Below, piece after piece: positions 20,521 to 32,178 of a stretch of DNA of 64,000 bases. The translations under genes were made by a program, and so were the position numbers. Location of the stretch: positions 53,693,777 through 53,757,776 of the forward strand of contig OX439050.1 in NCBI GenBank assembly GCA_949317995.1, in the 5' to 3' direction. Below the pieces are notes generated by a model. That model had not been told where the DNA came from. It saw only the letters and a program-made list of their open reading frames with translations, and did no database searches. Position 1 is the stretch's first letter. Each line of letters begins with the position of its first letter. The stretch comes from Acholoe squamosa (lineage: Eukaryota; Annelida; Polychaeta; Phyllodocida; Polynoidae).

Positions 20521-22975
20521 CATCTTCTGATAAGGTACATGGGAATCCCCCATTCTTGTCGTCAACAGCAAATGTATGTCCTTTGGTATTCCTTATCAGT
20601 TGTTTCTAATACATCACCTCCCCATTCATGCAGAATGATGACATATAAATCAATGAAAACAAAATGTTAATCATTCCTAATTAATATTCCTATACGAGTT
20701 TAAGTCGTAAGGTCTTAATGCATGAAAGCATCAATATGATCTATAGATTTATTGCATTGTCGCCGTTGCATTAAGAGTTGGGGATATGGTTACCATGATA
20801 TGATTCAGTTTCCACTGAGTATAGATAACCGTGATGTACCTCCAAGTGATTGTACATAGGGCAGTAACCTCTAGTACATGCACACAATTACCATGTGGGT
20901 GCATTCAGCCTATTGTCACAAAAATAGTGCACATGAGGATTTGTGGAGTCAGTAGTGTGCTCATACAATAACACCAGTATCCCCAATATGTAGCCAAGGG
21001 GTTGATCAGTAATCCAATACACACAGATGTCCTATGTATGAAGCACTATAATCCAGACTGATGGAGACTACCACATCCCAATAATCTGTGTCTGCATCAG
21101 TGAACAGATATGGAGATGAATTTACACTGCTGACAATCCCTCCCTTATAGCTGTCTCCCCATCTGCCTACTATATCTCCTCAAATGTGCTGCTGTGTGTA
21201 GTCAGTAGCTCTGGTCCATTGGTGGCGTCCTGCATTGCCTTTTCAGCCCTGGTTTGTTCCTGCAGTCCATGGCTGTCTCATAACCTGCAGGCCGTCTCCG
21301 CAGGATGTCTGCATGTACTGGAGGACTGCCAGAGTCTGACCACCTGAACGTGTTCTCCTGTACTACCATGGAGGAGGGAGGGAGAGATGTAGAAATGGGG
21401 AGAAGGAGAAGGCCAATAATGATGGTGGTGGATGGGTGGTGAGGTTGTATACTGCTACAGCTGTGGGTGAGGTGGGCGTGGGATAGCGGCCCAGAGAGTC
21501 TGTGTGTGTGGATGGAGGGATAGGGGCACCTGGTGGTCACAAAGGAATGTCAGGCCTCCTCCTGGTCTTATATATTGGCCAGTCACTGGTCACCTAGACA
21601 GCAGATATCTCCACTCCCCGACGTTGGTTAGTATCTTGTGGATGAGCGCAATCTATTTAGGTGAACTTGGTGTTTCTGTCTCCTCAAATTTGAACTCAAA
21701 GGAGATAACTGATTATATGGTCAGTATAGTCAATACTAATTGATGCGTTCATATATAATTGAATACAAAGTTAATGCCTGTGGGAGGACAGCTCTAAAAG
21801 GGTTAGGCAGTCCTATTTGATCCATCACTGACACCACCTCACCCTGTGTGTCCTTAATGATAGTAGGTAATACGATATATGGTCATGTAAATTTTTCCAG
21901 CTGTTGTTAAACTATGGGATGGGGCAGTGGGTTTGAATGACTTCTGTTGTCCAGTGCCAACATCTACATGTAGTACATCACTCACTTCATCAGACACACC
22001 TGTGCACAGTAGTTAGTATTATCAATGATACTAATGAATTCAGGCCCGTTTCACAATGATAGCTGAGCGTTCACACAGCAGTATTATAAAGGCTAAATTG
22101 GGTAAGCCTCATAATAGCCTATAGCAACCAGGAAATAGCCAGATATCTACATCAAAATCCAATGAGGATGCTCTCATGAGTAATTTGTCAATTATCTGTA
22201 CAATAGTACATGTAGTCACCATTAACAATAGTTGTCATAAACTATGCAAAGGTGAGAGTTTGATCACCAATGGCTGAATGGTGTACACTAGAATCCCACT
22301 GTAGTTCCTGGTACTACAGCCTCATACATAACCTCATACAACCTCCATACATGTCAACTGACTGCAACATCAGAGGTCAACTCATCAGGCCAATCTGCCT
22401 GCCCCTCCAGCGTATGAACCTCTCCAGTGACCAGTTATTAATGATGTCAGTGGTCAGGAATACACAAGTACTCTTTCCTTTGATTTGATATGGAAGTGTC
22501 AGGCTGACACTGGCAGGTGGGCGGAATGATGAGAGGCAGTCTCTTGATGAATTATATTTCTGTGTATAATTATCGAGCATTAAGGCAGCCTTGTATGATT
22601 ATGTAATACATCTGATATATAACTTGCATAACTGTGTATTTAACTTGATGGTTGGCCCTCAAATGTCAACACTGACTTGGGTTTTCATAATCCAACAGAA
22701 ACCTTCCTACAAAAATCATGGCATGATCCAGGTGATTTGGCCTGTCTGAATGATTGGTTTGGTCTAGCACCATTGCCAAGGCCCAAGGTATCAATAGTGT
22801 AGTGAATGGTACTTCAGATATGAAAATCACACCGTTTGATGGGTTGCCACCAGTCACAACAAGTCCACCCCGCCTATTTCACACCTCTACCCTGCGGTCA
22901 TTTATCATTGTTCAGATGCTACTCCTCCCCGAGGCAAAATATTCCAGGTCGATCCTGCTTAATTTGGTACTCCTG
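20521..22975. other. unique DNA, nothing recognised
   Basis: No members of the repeat families seen elsewhere. The short frames on both strands carry no recognisable domains. A purine-rich stretch (GGAGGGAGGGAGAGATG) lies near 21370. Confidence 0.45.
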
Positions 22976-22979
22976 TTGT

Positions 22980-23160
22980 CCGCGTGGGGGCGTCCTGTGG
23001 CTGGATGGCGCGTGCGCACTGGGTGTAGTACGTAGTTCAGGACGCTGGCGCGTGGGGGCGCGGTGACATCACGATGTATAAGGCTCAGAACATGCGTTAT
23101 AGATGCATGAATGGATGTGTGTGCATGAGTCGAGCAGTGGCCTGTTCACGCATGCGCGTT
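22980..23160. promoter_or_regulatory. CpG-rich EGR/NRF1-like motif cluster
   Basis: Two identical GCGTGGGGGCG boxes (22982-22992 and 23050-23060, 68 bp apart) resemble EGR-type zinc-finger sites. GCGCGTGCGCA (23008-23018) and CGCATGCGCG (23149-23158) are near-palindromic NRF1-like sites. A TGACATCACG word follows the second box. CpG density is far above the neighbourhood, as in a promoter. No open frame or splice site could be assigned as the gene it serves. Confidence 0.4.
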
Positions 23161-24402
23161 CAAAGGGTTATATATGTGAAAGCTCCTATGGATAGTCAAT
23201 GAGGATTATTATATATATCCTTGATGTAGTTGCTCTGAGGGAAACACCCTAACAGTACACTTTATGATTAAAGCACTGAAAAGCACAACGCAATAAAACA
23301 TATCCCATTATTGGGGACTCAGCTGTCGGGTTGACGCTCTAAGAGGCTTTAGTGTTGTATAAGACATATTTCCCCATTTTCACACAGCATGCTCTGTCTC
23401 CAAGGATTTAAAAAAGCACCCTCTCCCTACAGGCTCCAATGGTTGCAATATCTATCTAGATTCCTGTGTATCACGTATAACACTGCCTGGTTTTCTCTCC
23501 ATTGCCCTCAGCCATTTCTCCAGTGTATACATATATAGGTGCTCATAGTTAGTGACTCACCGGGTACATAATTAAGAGAAACTATACAGGATTACACATG
23601 TCCCTTTGGCAAATTAAATCCTCATTTGGATCTGCCTCCAGTGGCACTTGTCAGTAAACTCCCAGGATAGCCTTAGTCCCAGTGCTCCGTTAGTGATGCC
23701 TAAGCACAAGTGCTCTCATTAGTAGACCAGGCTCACAGCCTATTTCCAATACATGCATATACTGGGTATTGTTTGTAGTCATTGATGAGATATAGATATA
23801 TCACTATATATAGGGGCATGCGTTTGTTTTCTGTGCAGCTGCAGTATATACAAAGTAGACTGATGGTGGTGCTGGTGAAAGTGGTGGAATTCAATGGTGC
23901 AGGTGGTGGTGGATGGTGGTGTATATGCACCTCTCACTCTGTCCACCCCATCCTACAAAGGTATCAACCATTAAGTCAATATTTACCAACCAGGCCCAGC
24001 CAGAGGATGTCAGGAAAAAGAGAGTTGACAGTTTTTAAATTAATGTATGTCATGGGGGAAATAAAGGACTGTATTTATCTTACATTTATGTTTTCTGGGT
24101 AAGGTTGTGGGTGTGCCTCATACAATGAATGGGGACTTTCGGAAATGTCCTTGTCACTTATCAAAGTAACACAAGTAATGTGACAAGAAACACTCTAGCA
24201 ATGTTCACTGGAAATTACCAAGTTACACCTTTCTTCTTGCTGAAGGCGAATAGAGCTGAATATTAAATGCTTTATATAATAGATACACTTCACATGCATG
24301 TGAGTAATACCTTCTCTTAGCAGTATCTTCCCAACACAGGTTTCCGAACACCCCTCAGGCATGTGGCGCACTTCATAGATGCACACGCCGATGTAACTAT
24401 GC
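23161..24402. other. unique DNA, nothing recognised
   Basis: No repeat family and no credible exon. A GGTGGTGGATGGTGGTG stretch near 23904-23920 is simple-sequence-like. Confidence 0.45.
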
Positions 24403-24477
24403 CGAGGTCACCTACACAGAGGTCAAATATCAAAGGTCAAAAGGTCACAATGAGGCCAAGTTCAAGGTCAAAGGCCT
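24403..24477 (+). promoter_or_regulatory. cluster of nuclear-receptor AGGTCA half sites
   Basis: AGGTCA occurs at 24405, 24420, 24434, 24442 and 24465, all on the same strand. The 24434/24442 pair is a DR2 (two-base spacer). AGGTCA at 24465 is followed after one base by AGGCCT, a DR1-like arrangement, and is preceded by TCA, as in monomer sites for ERR/NR5A receptors (established knowledge). Five exact hexamers in 66 bp on one strand is very unlikely by chance, but a decayed tandem repeat could also produce it. Confidence 0.4.
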
Positions 24478-26074
24478 GGCCGTGGTCAATGAGCGTTCCA
24501 TGAAGTGTGGCCCACTGTGAGTAATTCTGGTATTATTGTTGTTGTTGGGGTGCCATTGATGTTGTTAGGGTCTATTGTTGGTGTTAGGTCGTAGAGGCAT
24601 TTTGGACATGACACTTTCTATTTAGTGCATTGTGTGTCAAAGTGCCTTATATTCACCTATAGCTATGAGGAAATACAATTGCAAGCTCCAAAGAGACTCC
24701 ATGGTCTCCCCTTTGTGTACTAAGCTTTGAGTAACTGATTTATATTTTTTTTTCAGCTCCACTTCCTTGAATCTACGCTCTTTATGTTGTACTCCTATAT
24801 CATTTTCCATTCAGTCGATGTTATGTCACAATCAAATCTGAGGGTATTAGTTTATACCTAATAGGTCATTTAACATTAGGGTTTTTGAATATGAGCTTAT
24901 GTGGAGCAGATGGTGAGCTGCTCAAACTGTGTAATCTCACTTTAATAATGACTAAGGATTCACTCTGGGTGTTTTACTCATTCATCTACACAGAGTAGAC
25001 TTGTGTTTATATATGCCATCATTCAGCTGTGGATATAGGAATCCGACTTCTAATTATATATCTTAATACTGACAGGCTCCAAATGGGTATGAACAGTTCC
25101 ACGTGGCGTGTGAGCAACTCAGGAACGGACCCAATATAACTACTCATCGACCTAGTATACCAGCAATCTTATCATTACCTAATCACCCCTTGTATCTAAT
25201 AGTCTTTCAATCCACAGTACTTCTTGCTTTCTCCTTTCAAGTGTCTTGATATCTACCACTGGCTTTATATCCTCCGTCAGGTCATTACCGTGACCACATC
25301 CATGCAGAATAGTGCCTTAACACGGACCTTGCTCGTCTCCTGGTGCATACCCCCTTTTCCAGTTACCACTTACTACCCCTCCATGGTACCTCCAGTACCA
25401 GCTCTACTCCATGCTCTCTGAGTGTGAGTCTGGCTGCCCTAACACTCCTGTATCAGGCCATTCTCCAGTGTTAGCCCACTCCTTCTGTACAAGCACCAAC
25501 AACAGGGGCTGGAGGAGGGTATAACAATGGTGTCACCAGGAGCTCTTCCTGGGTCTGCTCCTCATCCTTACACCTCTGTGTTAGGTAGTGTCCTCCTGTC
25601 TCCTCTCCATGGTGAGCCGTCCTGGGTGCGGCAGCTGACACACGAGCTGCTCATTGAGCTCCTCAGTGTGGGTTAGAGGTGCTCAATGTGGAGATATGGA
25701 TGCCTGTGGTGGCTGCCTGTACTGCACTGATGTCCTACTGGCACATGGGGATGGAACCAGCAATACTAGTTGAATCACTGGTCAGCGGAGGGGCAGGTTT
25801 TTGGGGAGGCAGGGAGGAGAGTGTGGACTGGCTCACTGGGTTGGAGGGAGTGAGTGAGGGACCAGGGGAGCAGTTCAGGGGGAGATGGAGGCACTGTGAG
25901 TCGGTGTGAGCAGAGACGAGTCGATCAATACCTGCTCCTGTCGGCGCTGGACGTCTGACGGCCGCGGGAGCCTTGTCTGCCGCCGACTGAGGTACAAGGA
26001 CTCTCTAAGTCTCCCCTACTGACCAGCGCACGTGCTGGAACTGCCCTCCTTACCAATGTCCAATGTTTCTAAGG

Positions 26075-26076
<2 letters not shown>
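24478..26076. other. mostly unique DNA with a CpG-rich patch
   Basis: At about 25915-25995 there is a short CpG-rich patch (CGAGTCGATC, GTCGGCGCTGGACGTC, ACGGCCGCGGGAGC, GCCGCCGACTGAGGTAC). It could be a promoter or 5' exon; the last word ends in a possible donor (GAGGTAC). Elsewhere nothing was recognised. Confidence 0.4.

Positions 26077-26135
<59 letters not shown>
26077..26135. repeat. GA microsatellite
   Basis: About 29 uninterrupted GA dinucleotides, followed by GAGGGAGAGGAGGGGAGACAG. The overlapping frames encoding Arg-Glu or Ser-Leu runs on the two strands are artefacts of this repeat. Confidence 0.98.
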
Positions 26136-26138
<3 letters not shown>

Positions 26139-26734
26139 GGAGAGGAGGGGAGACAGACAGACAAATAGACAGACTGACAGACCAAGAGGGAGCAGGAAGA
26201 TGAGGGACGGGGACTGGACGGATGGAGAGTATAGATGGTTTGTGGTATTCCTCATCCAGCTAAGGTTATACGTGTTGTATTATTAAGAATTGTTCTGTAG
26301 TGTATTTCACAGATTCTTTCACAAAATAAAGTGTCCAAAGTTACAGTTTATCCTCAATGACTCAACTCCCTTCATCACCTTCCCCTATCCTTCTCTAACC
26401 TGTTTACTAGCTACAATTGATGCACAGTTCTCATCTAAGTATTCAGGTTTTCCCTGATTAGGGCTGGTCTATTCATGTGGTGCAGTCCAGTCTAGGTCCG
26501 TCCTGTAGTCTATAGCAATACATCATTAAGCATCATTCACACTTGGATGCATTATTCATTACCCAATTACTCCGTGCGTGGTATAAACTGAAGTGCACTA
26601 GACCACCCCCTGGGCTGGATGTGCATGTTATCTGCATTCAATGGTAGCACTCAAGTCAATCCCTATGCACAACACGTGTTGACATGACTGACAATGTTTC
26701 TAAGCGGTTTATCATCAGACCTAGGTATGAGTGA
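26136..26734. other. unique DNA, nothing recognised
   Basis: A short ACAGACAG-type tail follows the microsatellite. AATAAAGTG at about 26325 is a possible poly(A) signal without an associated gene. Confidence 0.4.
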
Positions 26735-27120
26735 GGGTACAGAACTAGTTCTGAGTGTTTGACCATTGTGGGTACAGAACTAGTTCTGAGTGTTTGACCA
26801 TTGTGGGTACATAACTAGGTCTGAGTGGTTGACCATTGTGGGTACAGACCTAGGTCTGAGTGGTTGACCATTGTGGGTACAGACCTAGATCTGAGTGGTT
26901 GACCATTGTGGATACAGACCTAGATCTGAGTGGTTGACCATTGTGGGTACAGACCTAGGCCTGAGTGGTTCACAATTGTGGGCACAGAACTAGATCTGAG
27001 TGGTTCACAATTGTGGGTACAGACCTAGGTCTGAGTGGTTGACCATTGTGGACACAGACCTAGGTCTGAGTGGTTCACCACTGCGGGTAAAGACCTAGGT
27101 CTAAGACCTATGTCTGAATA
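26735..27120. repeat. 35-bp minisatellite, 11 copies, palindromic core
   Basis: Units start GGGTACAGACCTAGGTCTGA and continue GTGGTTGACCATTGT, repeating every 35 bp from 26735. Most carry the perfect 12-bp palindrome AGACCTAGGTCT or a close variant (AGACCTAGATCT; GAACTAGTTCTG in the first two). A diverged half-unit precedes the array at about 26718. Confidence 0.95.
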
Positions 27121-27320
27121 GTTTATCATTGGGAGTAGAGACATTGTTACCCACATAAAACGTGCTACGAAATGTCCACCAAGTACTCATTATCACTAAA
27201 ACCCTTGTGTACTGTCCATGTGGACATTTTGTGCATAATCTACAGAACCGACTTTGCATACTGTACCATACATAGGTATGGCTTGCTAGAAGACACTACA
27301 GATAGGATCAGGTTATGTAG

Positions 27321-27399
27321 TCCTACATAAACCAATATGTAGCACTGGACATTATATTGGTCCTACATAAACCAATATGTAGCACTGGACATTATATTG
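27321..27399. repeat. two tandem 40-bp units
   Basis: TCCTACATAAACCAATATGT followed by AGCACTGGACATTATATTGG is repeated immediately, identical except at the last base or so. Such perfect identity suggests a recent duplication. Confidence 0.95.
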
Positions 27400-28384
27400 A
27401 CTAAACCCCAGTCTGGCCTCCACCCAAATGATGTGCACGTCGATGCCCCGTAGGTCAGGGCCAAATCCAATTCTGATCTAACTTCTAGGCTGTAAGGACA
27501 TTGCAGTGTAAGCCCCATTATGCCTTATCGCTCGGTCCCAACAGCCATGGCTTGTCTGTAATTGGAGATTCATCTCTTGGGCTTAGGACCTAGATAATGT
27601 TCATATTTCATTGTGTTATGCACGGGGGGGGGTATGGACTACCATTGTCCTTTTTGTTTTATTGGGGAGGGGCTGCCAATAGGAAGGGAGAAACAGGTGA
27701 TGAATCAAGGTAATGGGGGTTATTGAGGCGAAAAGAGTGATAGAATAGGGGCATGATATTTCTACAACTATAAGATGGTCAATGTGTACAGACAAATCAA
27801 TTGAATTCTCCATTTGTATGTGACTCAATCATTATTACCTCATCTGCAACAGAAGCACGGACCTTGTGTTTTGTGTAGGTAAATGGGGGATATCTGTCAT
27901 TGTATGAGACCACCGCGAACATGCCTATAGGAAAGCAATGGTAGACAAGTGATTGGTATGAAGGTATTGCCTCACAGTTTAATTCGTTTATGAGCCAAGC
28001 TAAAAAGGGAGTGAGGGGCGGAGGGTGAAATATGGAAATTAGATTTCAGGGCTTTTTCAATAACCATGGCCCATCATATTCTTCTCCCTTATATCAATTC
28101 AATTACCTCATCATGCAAATTAATCATCTTTCCATCTCAATGTTGCACCAGTGCAATCAACTTCGTAATTAGTCCAACTCATACTTGCACACTCTGAGTA
28201 AATTTAGGTCTCTCTTTCCAATGCCCGGTAGTCCCTCTTAATCTCAACCTGCCCCCCCCCCTCTTTTGTTCTGCGCACCCTACTCGTGCCCCCTGGCCTT
28301 TTTCCCGCCCACGCCCCCTCCCTTCCCCATTTGGTGTCACAGTGTACCACATTCTACTTTCCTTCTTCCTTAACCCGTTCAGTA
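27400..28384. other. unique DNA with homeodomain/POU-like words
   Basis: At 28099-28165 the stretch has ATTACCTCATC, ATGCAAATTAATCATC and CGTAATTAGTCC, that is, one octamer (ATGCAAAT) overlapping TAAT cores. It may be an enhancer, but AT-rich chance matches are common. No genes were seen; short G- and C-runs occur. Confidence 0.35.
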
Positions 28385-28605
28385 GCAGATCCAGGGGTGC
28401 ACTATAGTCCCTGAAAATAGGAATTGCTCTTAACTATATAATATAGGAAATGTGACTAAGGACCCTGTATGTGCCCCCTCCCCCTGCAAGACCACTCCTT
28501 CAGCATCTGCCCCTGTATGATTGAGAAGTTATTCTAAATGACTGCATTATTGCATCATGATGATCATAGGGCATGATGCACAGGGAAACTCTCCTTAGGG
28601 GGTTA
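28385..28605. mobile_element. remnants of a GCAGATCCAGGGG element and a TTAA element
   Basis: CAGTAGCAGATCCAGGGG through TGCCCCCTCCCCCTGCA (28390-28488) resembles a decayed copy of the CGGATCCAG element at 37632-37809, including CTTAACTATA and ATAGGAAATGTG words. It is followed by TTAA-family words (TTGCATCATGATGATC, GGGCATGATGCAC) and an end GGGG then TTAA (28603-28606). Confidence 0.5.
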
Positions 28606-30082
28606 ATGTCCCGTGCCCTGGGCCCCAATACACCAGCCCTGCATACAAATGAGAGATCTGGGAGGGTGACCTAGCCATGTTATCTGGCGTTCTGTTTTAA
28701 GGTTTGTCAGTCCCGTCCTGAGAAAGACAAGGATTAAACATGTTCTAAAACATGCTTTGCGTGATTCTATGAGGCATAATTCAGGAGTATGCTCCACCTG
28801 TGTCTTCCTTGTCATTCACGCCCTCAACCCCCCCTGTTACTTTGGCAATCTCGATATGTTCTCTTATACTGATGTTAAAAAAAAGAGGAAAAAAAGACCC
28901 CCTTCCCCCTTTTGGCAGGAGGTTATCTCTGAGCGGACTACTAGAGTGCCCCTCCAAATCATAAAACCAACATCATAAAAATCCAATAGCCCTCATGCAA
29001 CTCTAGTATTAATAAGCTGGTTTGTTCTTGTAGGCTCCTTATTTGTAATGGCCCCCAGCAGTAGAATAGAGAATGGGACCATGTATACCAGAATAATACT
29101 GATGATACTTGGATACAGTTATCACTGCCCTTTCTAGTCCTCCATCTATAGATACATTCAGTACTACAGAGGCATAGGAAGCAAATCTTGATTGGGGGGG
29201 GCAGGGGGGGGGGGCTTTTTGCACTCATCGTAATTCATCGTCTAGGGTGTGCTGACACTTATATATGCGGATATAGTTTATGTATATAAAAGTAGTCTTT
29301 GGTGACTTGTCTGTGATTTGAAGCCCAGACTCCTATTTATTCCCATTCTTACATATTGGTAAAATATCTGGGGGAAATTCTGGAAACTTTGGGGATGTTA
29401 TCATGGGTCTTGTAAAATTTTTTAGGGGGGTGCCCAGACATATCCAGGCCCCACCTCCTCTGGGATTGGGAGGCCCGGGCCCCCGCCACCCCCCGGGCCC
29501 CCCTGCCCCCCCCTTTTTTTCTTACGTCCCTGTTACTACCAGAACGTGCCTCTATCAGCCTGTTATTCCGACCTAGCGGGATATATTATTGACCAATCAG
29601 ATAATTCCCCTCCTTCAGTGCAGACTTTTCAGGGTACATTACGTAACACCCGGTACCCACCATGCTGGCTGTTATCAGTTCTTATCTCTCTTGATACCAG
29701 CTTCAGCAGGGGTCGCCCCAGTAAGGATTACGCTAACCAGGAATAGCCTGGGAGCAATAGGGGTGAGATGTGGTCGGGGGCGCTTCTTTTGTGTGGTGCC
29801 CTGTGTTGTATCAGGAGGTCATTAATTTTCTCAATGACCTACGATCACAGACTGCTACTGTAAGCTGATCGCTAAGGCCCCTTGAATCTGCAGGTTCTTT
29901 GTGGGATGATTTGAAGGGGTGAGATCGTAGGACATTGATAAACAACCTCCAAGTTGGAGTGAAGTTGGCATTAGGGGATATGACAGGAGGCAATGGTGGA
30001 AGATTGGGTAGAGGTGGTCTACCGAATCTACTCTATGGCTTGAGACAGAGTGATTTTTTGATTTTTTTTTCTGTTGAGGTTA
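28606..30082. other. unique DNA with G/C homopolymers
   Basis: G-runs near 29195-29213 and C/G-rich sequence at 29440-29515 (CCCGGGCCCCCGCCACCCCC) look like relics of the GGATCC-type or G/C-rich elements, but I cannot align ends. No exon was recognised. Confidence 0.4.
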
Positions 30083-30372
30083 GGGAGTGATCATTTTTTA
30101 AAAACAGGCGGGGGGTTGGTGGGTTTGCGCGCGGACGCACAAAAAAAATTTCGACCCCACCCTCTCGAGTGGGTAAAATTTTTTCGACCCCCCCATAAGG
30201 GACAAAAATTGCACGCGAACATCCCCTTTTAGCCTATAGTAACACGCGGGGTTTTCCACTGAAAACAGGTGAAATTATTTTGACCCCCCATCAGAGGTGT
30301 TGAAAAAATTCTGACCCCCCCCTCAAACCCACCAGCCCCCCCCCCCCCTGATGTTAAAAAATGATCACTCCC
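30083..30372. mobile_element. TTA-flanked G/C-rich miniature element, copy 1
   Basis: GGGAGTGATCATTTTTTAA on the left is the reverse complement of TTAAAAAATGATCACTCCC on the right. TTA directly flanks both ends (30080-30082 and 30373-30375). Interior words: CAGGCGGGGGG, GGTGGGTTTGCGCGC, AAATTTCGACCCC, TTTTTCGACCCCCCC and an inverted TTTTGACCCCCC/CAAACCCACCAGCCC side. Three-base TTA/TWA duplications fit the PIF/Harbinger or ISL2EU type (inference). Copies lie at 32844-33087 and from 63791. Confidence 0.88.
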
Positions 30373-30375
30373 TTA

Positions 30376-30650
30376 AGATATAGAGAAGGTTATGGGTGGC
30401 TTCCATTTTACTGATGTGCGAGAAAAATGGTTTTTAGTTGTTTTCCATTTATATAGATATCCAGAAACAAATCCTTGTGTTCCTACACCCAATACACCCA
30501 CCCATATATCAAATTATATTCAACATGATGTAGAGCTCAATTTATATTTAGAAATCCACGGTGAGAAATTGAATTCAGCAAGTCTGTAACTTTCCATTGG
30601 TATCACCTGTCACTTTTCTTCACTCGATTTTTGATATTTTGTCTCCTTTG
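30376..30650. other. unique DNA, nothing recognised
   Basis: A 65-codon frame at 30392-30589 has no recognised domain. No repeats. Confidence 0.35.
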
Positions 30651-30790
30651 GTCGTTGCTAAATATTTCTCTGTCACACGTGTTGGCTGTTTTTGTGACGT
30701 GAGGGAGAGAGGGTGTTTACTTTCTCCGGAAATCACGAAAACAGGAAGCGTGTAGAACAGATCGTCTCAGTTTGGGCAGTGGGTGGAAAA
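30651..30790. promoter_or_regulatory. promoter-like motif cluster (E-box, CRE half, ETS)
   Basis: CACACGTGTTGG carries a perfect CACGTG at about 30677. TGACGTGAG is CRE-like at about 30696. CTCCGGAAATC and ACAGGAAGCG are ETS-type cores at about 30724 and 30742. Such combinations are common in housekeeping promoters, but no associated exon is visible and the CpG density is modest. Confidence 0.28.
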
Positions 30791-30954
30791 TGCAGCTGTC
30801 GTGTGATAGCTTAGGGACATCGGCCGGGGGAGTGTGTGTAGGGTTAGGGAAGTTTGGGGTGGGGGTGTTTGGCAAGCTTTATCGCTTCAATGACTAATTG
30901 ATCCTCCTGGGTCCACGCTTCTTGTCCATGCAGGTTGGTGAATCTGCTCAGCTA

Positions 30955-31032
30955 CACTTCATTGATGCATCAAGCTGACCCTATATCAAGCTACAGTCTC
31001 TATATGCAAGATGCATTAATGCCCTTAAAGGT
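30955..31032. mobile_element. TTAA-family fragment
   Basis: CACTTCATTGATGCATCAAGC, TGACCCTATATCAAG and ATGCATTAATGCCCTTAAAGG match the right half of the family, ending before TTTAAA. Confidence 0.5.
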
Positions 31033-31944
31033 TTAAATGCAGAGAGTAAATTGATCTAATGTAAAGGAGGACTATTAAGGGTCGGCATTTGCCACCCCAT
31101 TTCTCAAATACAATTCTATTAATCACTTGCAATAAGATATAAAAGTATTCTACATAGCCCTTCCTGAAGCATAGCTCTATATAGCAATGCTTTTTATTTT
31201 TTATTTTTATTTTATGAAGTCCTGTTTTTCAAATGAGATTTACCCTTAGGGTGGAGGAGAGTCACACCTTTTGTCAAGAAACACTTTTTGTGTGCTTTTA
31301 ACAGCAAAACAGTAAAAGTCTACATGTTGCTCAAAGGGTATTAACTTAACATTCCAGTACTTGGCCTGTATCATGTGTGTCTTGCCTCTGGGACTCTAAA
31401 GTAATGTAGACCAATTAGTACTGAGACACCTAATTGAAAGTTATCTTGATGGATATCATGCATGACATTGCACCTTTCTTAAAGCTCTTTTGAATCAGTA
31501 TAGATGATCTCCACTATAAGCCAAACAGCCTTGGTTATTATAGCCACAATTCAACATGGAATTAAAAGGAGTGGCTGTGGGGTGCAAAGGGAGGAGTGAA
31601 TATGGATTTTAATTTCAAGGTTGGATGCTCCAAAGTGCTAAAGGGGCCTCGTGCCCACGCGCTGTCGTCATAAAAACGATTATAGATTGATGTCACTGGG
31701 TCAAACTGACTTTGAATTCTAAAATCTTATACCAGAATCACATCTATACACCCTTATTATGATTACACGTACTGCTTGACGCACGCGGCTTATAACGTGT
31801 CCAAACTGATGATTAAGCCCTATTTCCAAGTTTATCAATTCCCCCATAACCCGGGTTTCTAATGCCCAAGCTGCAGGTCGATTTTAAGTACCTTTCTAAA
31901 ACTAATCCATTCAGTAATTCCCTCGTACTGATTGATTCATATGA
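31033..31944. other. unique DNA, nothing recognised
   Basis: A T-rich TTTTTATTTT tract lies near 31192-31215. No repeats or exons recognised. Confidence 0.4.
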
Positions 31945-32122
31945 CCGTAGTGGCCTGTAAAATGCGCCCCTGCACTCATAGATTTCAACCCACCCTTACA
32001 CCCGGCCCTTATTCAAGACCGGCGCTCATTCAAGACTTAGTTTACAGTGTATTTTTTAATTTCAATGCTACTGTACCCCCGGCGCTCATTCAAAGGCCCG
32101 GCGCCTATACAGGACATTACGG
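31945..32122. mobile_element. CCGTATTGG/CGCCGG miniature element, copy 1
   Basis: A diverged left end CCGTAGTGGCCTGTAAAATG and right end GCCTATACAGGACATTACGG followed by TA. Inside are TTATTCAAGACCGGCGCTC, ATTCAAGACTTAG, GTACCCCCGGCGCTCATTC words, that is, iterated CGGCGCTTATTCAAGAC. Copies at 57822-58003 and 58471-59836 have the same organisation and better ends. Confidence 0.82.
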
Positions 32123-32178
32123 TATCTGATATCCTAGAGTCCCCTTCAATCTGAATACTCATTTGCATATATTATACG

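Noticed and set aside
26016..26286. Frames encoding Arg-Glu and Ser-Leu repeats
   Set aside because: Direct translation of the GA microsatellite at 26077-26135 on the two strands.
26735..27120. CRISPR array
   Set aside because: Units are contiguous 35-bp tandem copies with no spacers, so it is a minisatellite.
29440..29520. CpG island
   Set aside because: The sequence is C/G homopolymer-rich with few CpG dinucleotides. More likely a relic of a G/C-rich repeat.
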